From positions 1-22,922 of the IMG/VR virus record IMGVR_UViG_3300044733_000730: a stretch of DNA of 22,922 nt, one strand, 5' to 3'. Below are positions 13,410 through 19,440 of the stretch, piece by piece. A model generated the notes under the pieces. That model was given only the letters and a program-made list of their open reading frames with translations, searched no databases and was not told where the DNA came from. The stretch comes from a virus. Every line of letters starts with the position of its first letter. Within the stretch, counting starts at the first letter, position 1. The translations under genes and the position numbers were made by a program.

Positions 13410-13730
13410 ATGGCACACTTTGCCAAGATTGAGAATAACGTAGTTACTCAGGTTATCGTTGTAGACAACAAAGATACCGCTGATGCTAGTGGTGTTGAGA
13501 AAGAGCATATCGGTGCTGCTTTCTGTGAACGTCTACTAGGAGGTACTTGGAAGCAAACCAGCTATAACGGTAAGTTTCGTAAGAACTATGCTGGTATTGG
13601 TTATACCTTTGATGAGGCTAGGAATGCCTTTATCCCACCAAAGCCTACAGAAGATGCTGTATTAGACGAAGCAACTTGCCAGTGGATTGTCACCATTGCT
13701 GCAGACTCTATAGGTGCTGATTCTGTCTAA
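13410..13730 (+). CDS. Conserved phage structural-region protein (MAHFAKIENN family)
   Basis: A 106-residue protein starting MAHFAKIENNVVTQVIVVDN, then EKEHIGAAFCERLLGGTWKQTSYNGKFRKNYAGIGYTFDE and PPKP...LDEATCQWI. This family is widespread in marine and freshwater phages, usually beside tail-fibre or structural genes. No function is known to me; a virion or fibre accessory is inferred from context. The ATG directly follows the oxygenase stop. Its last 23 nt overlap, tail to tail, the end of the antisense HNH gene, so the HNH insertion may have trimmed or replaced sequence here. Confidence 0.75.
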   Translation: MAHFAKIENNVVTQVIVVDNKDTADASGVEKEHIGAAFCERLLGGTWKQTSYNGKFRKNYAGIGYTFDEARNAFIPPKPTEDAVLDEATCQWIVTIAADSIGADSV

Positions 13731-14292
13731 GGAAATCAGCAATCCTTTGATGTTCTTCAGCAGTACCATCGTTCTTAATACGATTAGCTCTCCATGACAT
13801 GATCATGACATTGCCTTTGATGTAGCCTTTAGTTGTATCTAAACGATCAAAGCTAACAGAGTTCTCTTGTCTTTCTGAAGCATAGTAATCAAGTTCAATA
13901 CCTAGTATCGGACAATGTGTAGGGAAGAACAGATCATCAAAGGTAATGTCCCATTCATGTTTGTAGTTAGATGCTTTCTTACGTCTGAACTTCTCTCGTT
14001 GTACTTGATAAGCATCTAGTTCACGCACTGATGCCTCTTCTGGGTAATGACCCCATTTCTGCTTATAGTTCTGTCTTAGAAGCTCTCTTCGCTGTGTTCG
14101 AGGACGTTGTTCATCAGTGATACGACCTTCTTTGATTAGTTTATCAATCAGTTGATGTACTCGTTGTCTGCTTACATTACCTAAAGCTTTACGTATCTCT
14201 TCAGTAGGTTTTCCATGAGCAACTAAGTGTTGGACAAGGTTTAACCTTTCCTGAGAAGTTAGTGATGTTTTAGCAAAGTGATGTGCTTGCAT
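13708..14292 (-). CDS. HNH endonuclease with N-terminal HTH (free-standing)
   Basis: A 194-residue nuclease encoded against the late genes. An N-terminal helix-turn-helix (about residues 29-57, PTEEIRKALGNVSRQRVHQLIDKL) resembles the DNA-binding units of homing endonucleases. The C-terminal domain has HCPILGIELDYY (126-137) and SFDRLDTTKGYIKGNVMIMSWRANRIK (147-173), the layout of phage HNH nucleases with DRxDxxKGYxxGNV. The frame is open to 14340, but ATG at 14292 follows GGAG and lies after the promoter, so it is chosen. A selfish mobile gene inserted between the fibre and head modules is the likely origin. Confidence 0.85.
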   Translation of the reverse strand: MQAHHFAKTSLTSQERLNLVQHLVAHGKPTEEIRKALGNVSRQRVHQLIDKLIKEGRITDEQRPRTQRRELLRQNYKQKWGHYPEEASVRELDAYQVQREKFRRKKASNYKHEWDITFDDLFFPTHCPILGIELDYYASERQENSVSFDRLDTTKGYIKGNVMIMSWRANRIKNDGTAEEHQRIADFLRQNQHL

Positions 14293-14311
14293 AGTGTCTC
14301 CAAAAAGCAGG

Positions 14312-14340
14312 ATTGTACCACACTTTAGTAACGCAGTCAA
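14312..14340 (-). promoter_or_regulatory. Promoter of the antisense HNH gene
   Basis: On the minus strand TTGACT (14340-14335), a 17-nt spacer ending GTGTGG, and TACAAT (14317-14312), i.e. near-consensus -35 and -10 plus an extended -10 TGG. The predicted start falls just before the GGAG site of the HNH gene. It is back-to-back with the plus-strand promoter at 14346. Confidence 0.75.
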
Positions 14341-14345
14341 GGGGC

Positions 14346-14375
14346 TTTACAGCAACAAAATAGGTGTGGTAAAAT
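14346..14375 (+). promoter_or_regulatory. Internal late promoter for the head genes
   Basis: TTTACA (14346-14351), 18-nt spacer ending GTGTGG, TAAAAT (14370-14375). The extended -10 12-mer equals that of the HNH gene at 2524-2535. The predicted start is about 6-7 nt downstream, at or next to the ATG at 14382, which has no Shine-Dalgarno, so the first message may be leaderless. Confidence 0.6.
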
Positions 14376-14381
14376 TACAAC

Positions 14382-14624
14382 ATGGAAGAAAAACTACAAA
14401 GATACTATGAAAATAGGTTTGACTTATTTTCTCATCCAGGTTGGCTTGATTTGATGGAAGATGCTCAACAATTGTTTGAAGCATACAACAAAGTCACCTC
14501 CATCACTGACTCAAACAACCTATTCTTTAAAAAAGGTCAACTAGACATCTTAGATTGGCTCCTGACACTCAAAGAAGTATCAGAAAAAGCCTATGAGGAT
14601 TTAACGAATGAGGATTATAAATGA
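14382..14624 (+). CDS. Conserved small phage protein (80 aa)
   Basis: An 80-residue, largely helical acidic protein: MEEKLQRYYENRFDLFSHPGW, LDLMEDAQQLFEAYNKVTSI, FKKGQLDILDWLLTLKEVSEKAYEDL. From memory, proteins of this form (ENRF..F...GW.DLMED and KGQL.I.DWLLTLKEVSE.AYE) often precede scaffold/capsid genes in podovirus-like phages; no function is known to me. It has its own promoter directly before it and no ribosome site. Its end overlaps the next start by 17 nt. A minor head-assembly factor is possible from context. Confidence 0.72.
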   Translation: MEEKLQRYYENRFDLFSHPGWLDLMEDAQQLFEAYNKVTSITDSNNLFFKKGQLDILDWLLTLKEVSEKAYEDLTNEDYK

Positions 14625-14847
14625 TTTTCAATGCTCTGAAGGTCACACAACAGAGCATTTAGTTGAGTATACCCAGAACACTGTAGTTTGTCCTGTTTGC
14701 GGTAAAAGAGCACAAAGGAAATTAGCAGCACCGAGAAGTAAGCTAGAAGGTATTACTGGCTCATTCCCTGGTGCAGCAGATCGATGGGCTAAGGTACACG
14801 AACAGGCCGCTAAAGTAGCACAGTCTAAGTCCTACTACGAGGGATAA
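14608..14847 (+). CDS. Zinc-ribbon protein, FmdB-like
   Basis: A 79-residue protein. The N-terminal 35 residues form a zinc ribbon: CSEGH (Cys9, His13 region) and CPVCG (Cys28-x2-Cys31), in the typical arrangement FQCSEGH...VCPVCGKRAQRKLA of small FmdB-type ribbons. The C-terminal half (GITGSFPGAADRWAKVHEQAAKVAQSKSYYEG) is helical and ends like other phage ribbon proteins near the scaffold gene. The role is unknown; regulatory or assembly binding is possible. ATG at 14608 follows GAGGA by 8 nt and lies inside the previous gene, giving coupled translation. Confidence 0.75.
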   Translation: MRIINDFQCSEGHTTEHLVEYTQNTVVCPVCGKRAQRKLAAPRSKLEGITGSFPGAADRWAKVHEQAAKVAQSKSYYEG

Positions 14848-14864
14848 CTTAGATTTTTTTAACA

Positions 14865-14894
14865 TCCTAACAATTGGGTTTAACCCGACTAGGA
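14865..14894 (+). promoter_or_regulatory. Hairpin covering the scaffold gene ribosome site
   Basis: TCCTA (14865-14869) can pair with TAGGA (14890-14894), enclosing GGGT/ACCC (14876-14879, 14883-14886). TAGGAG is the Shine-Dalgarno of the scaffold gene, so the fold would mask it. The internal loop is uneven, so stability is uncertain. Confidence 0.35.
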
Positions 14895-14901
14895 GACGCA
14901 A

Positions 14902-15678
14902 ATGGCTGAATTTGTAGATTCTGTTGATGACGAACAACAAGTTAATGAATTTCAAGCGGAGGAAGTAAAGCAAGCAACACCTACTCAGCATGAGATCCCT
15001 GACAAGTATAAGGGTAAATCTCTAGATGAGATCATAAGGATGCACCAAGAGGCTGAGAAGTTAATTGGTCGTCAAGCACAAGAGGTTGGTGAAGTTCGAA
15101 AACTTGCTGATGAGTTAATCAAGAGGCAAATCACTACCCCTAAGGTAGAAGCAAAAGAAGCTGTTGAAGAAGAGACTGATTTTTTTGCCGATCCTGTTAA
15201 GGCAGTTAACAAAGCAGTAGCTACGCATCCTGCTGTGCAGCAAGCTCAATTAGCAGCAGCACAGATGGCTCGTATGCAGACTGCGAACAGGCTAGCTCAA
15301 TCACATCCAGATTATACACAGGTCATTGCTGATCCTGAGTTTGCTGAATGGGTTAAAGGCTCTAGTGTTCGACAAAGGCTGTACGCAGCAGCAGATCAAC
15401 AGTTTGACTTTGACTCTGCTAACGAACTACTCACTACGTTTAAGGAACTGAGAAAGATCAAACAGGAAACTGTTAATCAAGCTTCTCAACAACTCCAAGA
15501 ACAGACGGAGAAGACACTTAAAGCTGCTACTGTAGCTCTTGATGGTGCTACTGGAGAAACGAGCAAGAAAATTTACCGTCGAAGCGATCTTATTCGGCTT
15601 CAAATGACAGATCCAGAGCGTTACCTAAACCTGCAACCAGAGATCATGCAGGCATACGCTGATGGACGTGTCCGTTAA
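14902..15678 (+). CDS. Capsid scaffolding protein
   Basis: A 258-residue, highly charged helical protein immediately before the major capsid gene, the usual place of the scaffold that shapes the prohead and then leaves. It has an acidic N-terminal third (MAEFVDSVDDEQQVNEFQAE), a recurring scaffold-type PDKYKGKSLDEIIRMHQEAEKLIGRQAQEVGEVR motif region (about residues 33-67), Ala/Gln-rich helices (VQQAQLAAAQMARMQTANRL) and a basic C terminus (YRRSDLIRLQMTDPERYLNL...ADGRVR) that probably docks on the capsid protein. AGGAG precedes the ATG. Start and length are consistent with podovirus scaffolds. Confidence 0.85.
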   Translation: MAEFVDSVDDEQQVNEFQAEEVKQATPTQHEIPDKYKGKSLDEIIRMHQEAEKLIGRQAQEVGEVRKLADELIKRQITTPKVEAKEAVEEETDFFADPVKAVNKAVATHPAVQQAQLAAAQMARMQTANRLAQSHPDYTQVIADPEFAEWVKGSSVRQRLYAAADQQFDFDSANELLTTFKELRKIKQETVNQASQQLQEQTEKTLKAATVALDGATGETSKKIYRRSDLIRLQMTDPERYLNLQPEIMQAYADGRVR

Positions 15679-15702
15679 ACTTAATTTTAAAGGAAACTTA
15701 AA

Positions 15703-16677
15703 ATGGCTGCTGTAACTTATCCTGGAGGTAGTTCCTCCATCGTTAACAAGACCAATGCTGATAAATTTATTCCAGAGATTTGGTCTGATGAAATCATCGC
15801 TGCTTACAAGAAGAATCTTGTTATGGCAAACCTTGTCAACAAGATGTCTATGCGTGGCAAGAAAGGTGATCTGCTTCATATTCCTAAGCCCACCCGTGGT
15901 GTAGCTGCTGCCAAAGCTGCGAACACTGCCGTTACCATTCAGGCTAACGTTGAAGACGAAGTGCAAGTTTCGATCAACAAGCACTACGAATACTCACGTT
16001 TGATTGAGGACATCGTTGAAGTGCAGGCATTGGCTTCCCTGCGCCGCTTCTACACCGAAGACGCTGGTTACGCTCTTGCTACGCAAGTAGATACTGACCT
16101 TGTTCGTATCGGTCGTCTCTTCAATGGTTCACACGCTGCTGGTGCAACTGGTGACTACTCTGTTACTGGTACAACCACTGCCTACATCGGTGGTGATGGT
16201 ACGACTGCCTTCTCAGGCGGTGCTGGTGCTGGTAACGCTTCTGCACTGACTGATGCTGCTATCCGCCGTACTATCCAGCGTCTTGATGATGCTGATGTTC
16301 CTATGGATCAGCGTTACTTCCTCGTTCCTCCTGTTGCTCGTAACACCATGATGGGTCTTTCTCGTTTCACCGAGCAGGCTTTCGTTGGTGAGCAAGGCGG
16401 TAGCAACACCATCCGCAACGGTCAGATCGGTGATGTATACGGTGTTAAAGTGTTTGTTTCTACTAACGCTGACACAGCTTACAGCTCTTCTGGTACTGCT
16501 CCTCGTGCTTGCTTGATGTTCCACAAGGATGCAATGGTTCATGCAGAGCAGATGGCTGTTCGTTCACAGGCTCAGTACAAGCAAGAGTATCTCTCTACGC
16601 TGTACACTGCTGACACCCTTTACGGTGTTGCAGAGCTTCGTAACGATGCTGGTATCGCCCTCATTATCCCTGGTTGA
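15703..16677 (+). CDS. Major capsid protein
   Basis: A 324-residue shell protein, very probably HK97-fold. It starts MAAVTYPGGSSSIVNKTNAD and contains IPEIWSDEIIAAYKKNLVMANLV, EYSRLIEDIVEVQALASLRRFYTEDAGYALA (the spine-helix region), DDADVPMDQRYFLVPPVARNTMMGLSRF and GQIGDVYGVKVFVSTN, patterns seen in capsid proteins of podovirus-like phages. Placement after the scaffold gene fits. The codons are shifted to C-ending, apparently highly expressed forms (CGT, ATC, GCT), unlike the fibre genes, as expected for the most abundant virion protein. AAAGGAA lies before the ATG. A hairpin follows the gene. Confidence 0.92.
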   Translation: MAAVTYPGGSSSIVNKTNADKFIPEIWSDEIIAAYKKNLVMANLVNKMSMRGKKGDLLHIPKPTRGVAAAKAANTAVTIQANVEDEVQVSINKHYEYSRLIEDIVEVQALASLRRFYTEDAGYALATQVDTDLVRIGRLFNGSHAAGATGDYSVTGTTTAYIGGDGTTAFSGGAGAGNASALTDAAIRRTIQRLDDADVPMDQRYFLVPPVARNTMMGLSRFTEQAFVGEQGGSNTIRNGQIGDVYGVKVFVSTNADTAYSSSGTAPRACLMFHKDAMVHAEQMAVRSQAQYKQEYLSTLYTADTLYGVAELRNDAGIALIIPG

Positions 16678-16684
16678 TAACATT

Positions 16685-16703
16685 AGGGGCCTAATCAGCC
16701 CCT
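16685..16703 (+). terminator. Hairpin after the major capsid gene
   Basis: AGGGGC (16685-16690), 7-nt loop, GCCCCT (16698-16703), shortly after the capsid stop codon. No T-run follows. It may be a weak terminator or a 3'-end stabiliser that keeps capsid mRNA abundant. The same stem sequence recurs at 17048-17065. Confidence 0.5.
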
Positions 16704-16721
16704 CTAACTAAGGAGATAATT

Positions 16722-17042
16722 ATGGCTGCTACTTCTGTTGTTTCTCGTCGTGGTACAGATCAGTTTCGTGGTCTATTCAGTGATACTTGGTCAGTGACAG
16801 CTACGCTGGACTTGGCCTCGGTTGCTGATGCTGAAACACAAGTTGATACTGTTACGGTTCCTGGTGTTGCTCTTGGTGATGTTGTTCTTGGTGTTTCGTT
16901 CGGTGTCGATGTTGCTGGGCTCAGTATTACTGCTGATGTCACGGCTGCTGATACGGTAACGATTGCTGCTAACAACAATACTGGTGGTGCTGTTAACTTA
17001 GCATCCACTACGATCAAGATTGCTGTAGCTAGGTTCGTATAA
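16722..17042 (+). CDS. Putative capsid decoration / minor head protein
   Basis: A 106-residue, Ala/Val/Thr-rich, almost fully beta-type protein (VSRRGTDQFRGLFSDTWSV; VTVPGVALGDVVLGVSFGVD; TVTIAANNNTGGAVNLAST; IKIAVARFV) immediately after the major capsid gene and with similar high-expression codons. This position and composition match small head-surface proteins of tailed phages, but I do not recognise a defined family. Strong AAGGAG Shine-Dalgarno. It is flanked on both sides by related GGGGC hairpins, giving it something like its own transcript segment. Confidence 0.6.
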   Translation: MAATSVVSRRGTDQFRGLFSDTWSVTATLDLASVADAETQVDTVTVPGVALGDVVLGVSFGVDVAGLSITADVTAADTVTIAANNNTGGAVNLASTTIKIAVARFV

Positions 17043-17045
17043 AAA

Positions 17046-17067
17046 GGAGGGGCTTTGTAGCCCCTTC
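17046..17067 (+). terminator. Hairpin after the putative decoration gene
   Basis: GGAGGGGCT (17046-17054), loop TTGT, AGCCCCTTC (17059-17067): a 9-bp stem with one G-T pair, only 4 nt after the stop. Only TTC and no T-run follows. A weak terminator or RNA-stabilising element is likely. Confidence 0.5.
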
Positions 17068-17084
17068 AACATATAGAGGTCATT

Positions 17085-17252
17085 ATGGTTTACTTTAGAT
17101 GTAAGTGGTCCAACAATGTAATTGGTGTTGAGGTTGAATATGATGTAGCACAGATGCGTAAGCATCCTGACTATGATGAAGTAGAAGAAGAAGAAGAAAA
17201 GAAAGAAGAAACTGAAAAGGCTACTAAGGTAAAGAAATCTAAAGAGGATTAG
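17085..17252 (+). CDS. Hypothetical 55-aa protein with charged tail
   Basis: A 55-residue frame beginning MVYFRCKWSNNVIGVEVEYD and VAQMRKHPDYDEV, then an almost purely Glu/Lys tail (EEEEEKKEETEKATKVKKSKED). The N-terminal part looks like a small beta-hairpin unit found in short proteins next to capsid genes of podovirus-like phages. GAGG lies upstream of the ATG and the stop is 2 nt before the next gene, so it is translated in the late operon. Function unknown. Confidence 0.65.
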   Translation: MVYFRCKWSNNVIGVEVEYDVAQMRKHPDYDEVEEEEEKKEETEKATKVKKSKED

Positions 17253-17254
17253 AA

Positions 17255-17806
17255 ATGTCTAACTATACGAAGACAACCAACTTTACTGCCAAAGATTCTC
17301 TACCATCAGGTAATGCTGGAAAGATTGTCAAAGGTTCTGACTTTGACACTGAGTTTGACAACATTGCAACTGCTATCTCTACTAAGCAGGATTCTTCTTC
17401 GCTTGGTACGATAGCAACACAGAATGCTAGTAACGTAACCATCACTGGCGGTACGATGAGTGGTATGACATCGATTGCTGATGCTGATGGTAATGTTCGT
17501 GGTATTCAGAAGTCTGGTTCTACAAAGACATCTTCGTATACGTTAGTAGCAGCAGATGCTGGTAACTTCATTCAAGTAGAATCTGGTGGTTCTATCATAG
17601 TTCCAACATCCGTATTCACTGCTGGTGATAGTGTTATCATCTTTAACAACACCACAGGTGATATGACAATTACTTGTAGTGCTGTTACTGCTTATGTTGG
17701 CGGTATCAGTTCTGCAAAGACTTCAGCAACAGTAGCTACCAGAGGTATTGCTACGATCTTGTTCGTAACCTCGTCACTTGCTGTGATTGTAGGTAACGTA
17801 AAATGA
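17255..17806 (+). CDS. Tail-fibre-like protein
   Basis: A 183-residue protein with a recognisable phage fibre N terminus (MSNYTKTTNFTAKDSLPSGN, then GSDFDTEFDNIATAISTKQD), followed by repeating beta turns (GTIATQNASNVTITGGTMSG) and a C-terminal domain (SYTLVAADAGNFIQVESGG ... VFTAGDSVIIFNNTTGDMTI). The latter has the layout of the 10385-10831 product. It is probably the base or adaptor of a second adhesin made with the following glycine-rich protein, whose start overlaps it by 4 nt (ATGA). GAGGA precedes the ATG. Confidence 0.78.
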   Translation: MSNYTKTTNFTAKDSLPSGNAGKIVKGSDFDTEFDNIATAISTKQDSSSLGTIATQNASNVTITGGTMSGMTSIADADGNVRGIQKSGSTKTSSYTLVAADAGNFIQVESGGSIIVPTSVFTAGDSVIIFNNTTGDMTITCSAVTAYVGGISSAKTSATVATRGIATILFVTSSLAVIVGNVK

Positions 17807-18615
17807 CAGCCCTTCCTGCCTTCCTAGGCTCTGGTGGTTTAAAACAAGGACAACAAGCCTACACAACTGCTGGTACATACACGTTTGTTCCTCCTCCTGG
17901 TGTTGAATCAATCTGTGTTGTTTGTATTGGTGCAGGTGGGGGTGGGTCCAGAAATAAGGGTGCTGGTGCTGGAGGTGGTTTAGGATACAAGAATAACATT
18001 ACCGTTGTTCCAGGTAACTCTTACACAGTTGTTGTTGGTGCTGCTGGTGTAGGATCTAATTCAGGTAACGGAACTGCTGGAGGCGATAGTTACTTTGTTA
18101 ATACATCAACCTGTGCTGGTTATGGTGGTGGTGCTGGTGTAGTTGATACAACATCTACAGGTGGTGGTTATGTTGGCGATGGTGGTGGTAATGGTGGTAA
18201 TGGAGTCTTAGGTGGAGGTGGAGCTGGAGGCTATTCAGGCAATGGTGGTGATGGTGGTTATAATTATCTAATAAACGGTACTAATGGCTCTGGTGGTGGT
18301 GCTGGTGGTGGAGGAGGCGGTACAACCTCTGGTGGTGGTTCTGGGGGTGGAGGTGGTACAGGAATCCTAGGTGAAGGATCATCCGGTACAGGCGGTAGCG
18401 GTACAGCAGGTGGTACAGGTGGTTCTGGAGGAGCTACAGGAGGCACTTCATCAGTATCAGCATCAGGTGCTGGTGGTGCTTATGGTGGTGGTGGAGCAAC
18501 CGGAGAATATCCTAACTATCAACCATATTTAGGTGGTAATGGTGCTGTAGGTGCAGTAAGAATTATATGGGGAGCAGGACGTTCATTCCCGTCAACTAAT
18601 ACCGGAGATGTGTGA
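17803..18615 (+). CDS. Glycine-rich tail adhesin (single module)
   Basis: A 270-residue protein with one glycine-rich module: PPPGVESICVVCIGAGGGGS, GYKNNITVVPGNSYTVVVGAAG, a long Gly/Ser/Thr/Asn run, and an end (GAVGAVRIIWGAGRSFPSTN) that resembles C-terminal tips of phage glycine-rich adhesins. It is related in plan to each half of the 10841-12544 protein, but its Gly codons are mostly GGT, as in the neighbouring phage genes, so it looks native. It likely contributes to host binding together with the preceding fibre-like protein. The end overlaps the holin ATG by 1 nt. Confidence 0.78.
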   Translation: MTALPAFLGSGGLKQGQQAYTTAGTYTFVPPPGVESICVVCIGAGGGGSRNKGAGAGGGLGYKNNITVVPGNSYTVVVGAAGVGSNSGNGTAGGDSYFVNTSTCAGYGGGAGVVDTTSTGGGYVGDGGGNGGNGVLGGGGAGGYSGNGGDGGYNYLINGTNGSGGGAGGGGGGTTSGGGSGGGGGTGILGEGSSGTGGSGTAGGTGGSGGATGGTSSVSASGAGGAYGGGGATGEYPNYQPYLGGNGAVGAVRIIWGAGRSFPSTNTGDV

Positions 18616-18818
18616 TGGCTCTCCAAGCAGACGAACACGTAAAACAAGTTGGTGATGCTTTATCAATCATCACTGTTGTAGGTACATTAGCTGAATTACT
18701 GCCTGCAATGGCTGCTGTCCTCACCATTGTCTGGACTGCAATCAGGATATGGGAAACAGATACAGTACAAATGATCTTTGGAAGGAAGAAAGATGAAACA
18801 AAAACCAAAGAAGATTGA
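18615..18818 (+). CDS. Holin (probable)
   Basis: A 67-residue protein with a short polar start (MALQADEHVKQVGDA), a hydrophobic stretch from about residue 16 to 44 (LSIITVVGTLAELLPAMAAVLTIVWTAIRI) that could form one long or two short membrane segments, and a charged C terminus (FGRKKDETKTKED). This plan is that of small phage holins, which open the inner membrane at lysis. No endolysin gene is visible nearby. ATG at 18615 follows GGAG by 7 nt, in a TGATG overlap; a GTG one codon earlier is less likely. Confidence 0.7.
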   Translation: MALQADEHVKQVGDALSIITVVGTLAELLPAMAAVLTIVWTAIRIWETDTVQMIFGRKKDETKTKED

Positions 18819-18951
18819 GAAAGTTATGCGTGAGTACAAAGAAGGTACTCTGCATAGCGGTAAAGGTGGTCCTGTAGTTAAGTCACGTAAGCAAGCAGTT
18901 GCCATTGCCTTATCAGAGGCTGGTATGACTAAGAAGAAAGGAAAGAAATAA
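18793..18951 (+). CDS. Small basic phage protein, DUF6496-like
   Basis: A 52-residue Lys-rich protein: KIEKVMREYKEGTLHSGKGG, then VVKSRKQAVAIALSEAGMTK. The pattern KVMREYK.G.L.SG...VKSRKQA.AIALSEAG is a recurring small phage family (DUF6496, from memory). It starts inside the holin gene after GGAAGAAAG and ends in TAATG shared with the next gene. The net charge is strongly positive, which would suit nucleic-acid binding; function unknown. Confidence 0.72.
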   Translation: MKQKPKKIEKVMREYKEGTLHSGKGGPVVKSRKQAVAIALSEAGMTKKKGKK

Positions 18952-19043
18952 TGAAACCATGTCCAGGATGTCCTACACCAGCTAAGTGCAAGAAAGCTGG
19001 TAAGTGTATGATGAAAGCCAAAGAAGCAAAGAGAACAAAGTGA
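18951..19043 (+). CDS. 30-aa four-cysteine mini-protein
   Basis: A 30-residue frame, MKPCPGCPTPAKCKKAGKCM then MKAKEAKRTK, with Cys4, Cys7, Cys13 and Cys19. The spacing (CxxC-x5-C-x5-C) could hold one metal ion and the rest is basic. GGAAAG precedes the ATG, which overlaps the previous stop (TAATG), and the end overlaps a GTG start (GTGA). Both couplings support expression. No function is known. Confidence 0.58.
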   Translation: MKPCPGCPTPAKCKKAGKCMMKAKEAKRTK

Positions 19044-19186
19044 AACCAGGACTATACGCTAACATCCAAGCCAAGCGTAAGCGTATTGCTGAAGGCTCTG
19101 GTGAGAAGATGAAGAAGCCTGGAAGTAAAGGTGCTCCAACCGCTAAAAATTTCAAGGAGGCAGCTAAAACTGCTAAGAAGAAATGA
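19040..19186 (+). CDS. Small basic phage protein (48 aa)
   Basis: A 48-residue Lys/Ala-rich protein, from GTG: KPGLYANIQAKRKRIAEGSG, then EKMKKPGSKGAPTAKNFKEA and AKTAKKK. The pattern KPGLYANI.AKRKRIA.GSGEKMRKPGSKGAPTA is familiar from small phage genes beside tail genes. The frame is open upstream to 19004, but the GTG at 19040, in GTGA overlap with the previous stop, gives the family-like start. Probably nucleic-acid-associated because of charge; function unknown. Confidence 0.65.
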   Translation: MKPGLYANIQAKRKRIAEGSGEKMKKPGSKGAPTAKNFKEAAKTAKKK

Positions 19187-19440
19187 AAGACTCTAGATTG
19201 GAAAGGGCAGGAGTGTCTGGGTACAACAAACCGAAGCGTACACCGGACCATCCTACGAAATCTCACATTGTTGTTGCAAAGGACGGTGATCAAGTAAAGA
19301 CGATTCGCTTCGGACAACAAGGTGTTAAAGGTTCTCCTGAAGGTTCAGCAAGGAACAAAGCCTTTAAAGCTCGTCATGCAGAAAACATCTCAAAAGGTAA
19401 GATGTCAGCGGCTTACTGGGCCAATAAGGTGAAATGGTAA
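19183..19440 (+). CDS. Conserved basic phage protein (85 aa)
   Basis: An 85-residue basic protein: RAGVSGYNKPKRTPDHPTKS, HIVVAKDGDQVKTIRFGQQG, RNKAFKARHAENISKGKMSA, AYWANKVKW. This arrangement, with the TKSH.VVAK.G...TIRFGQQG core and the AYWANKVKW end, is a conserved family in tailed phages, usually next to the tail-adaptor gene; the function is not established to my knowledge. ATGA overlap with the gene before, GGAGG upstream of the start, and its stop overlaps the ATG of the adaptor gene (TAATG). The basic, His-containing core might bind DNA. Confidence 0.72.
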   Translation: MKDSRLERAGVSGYNKPKRTPDHPTKSHIVVAKDGDQVKTIRFGQQGVKGSPEGSARNKAFKARHAENISKGKMSAAYWANKVKW

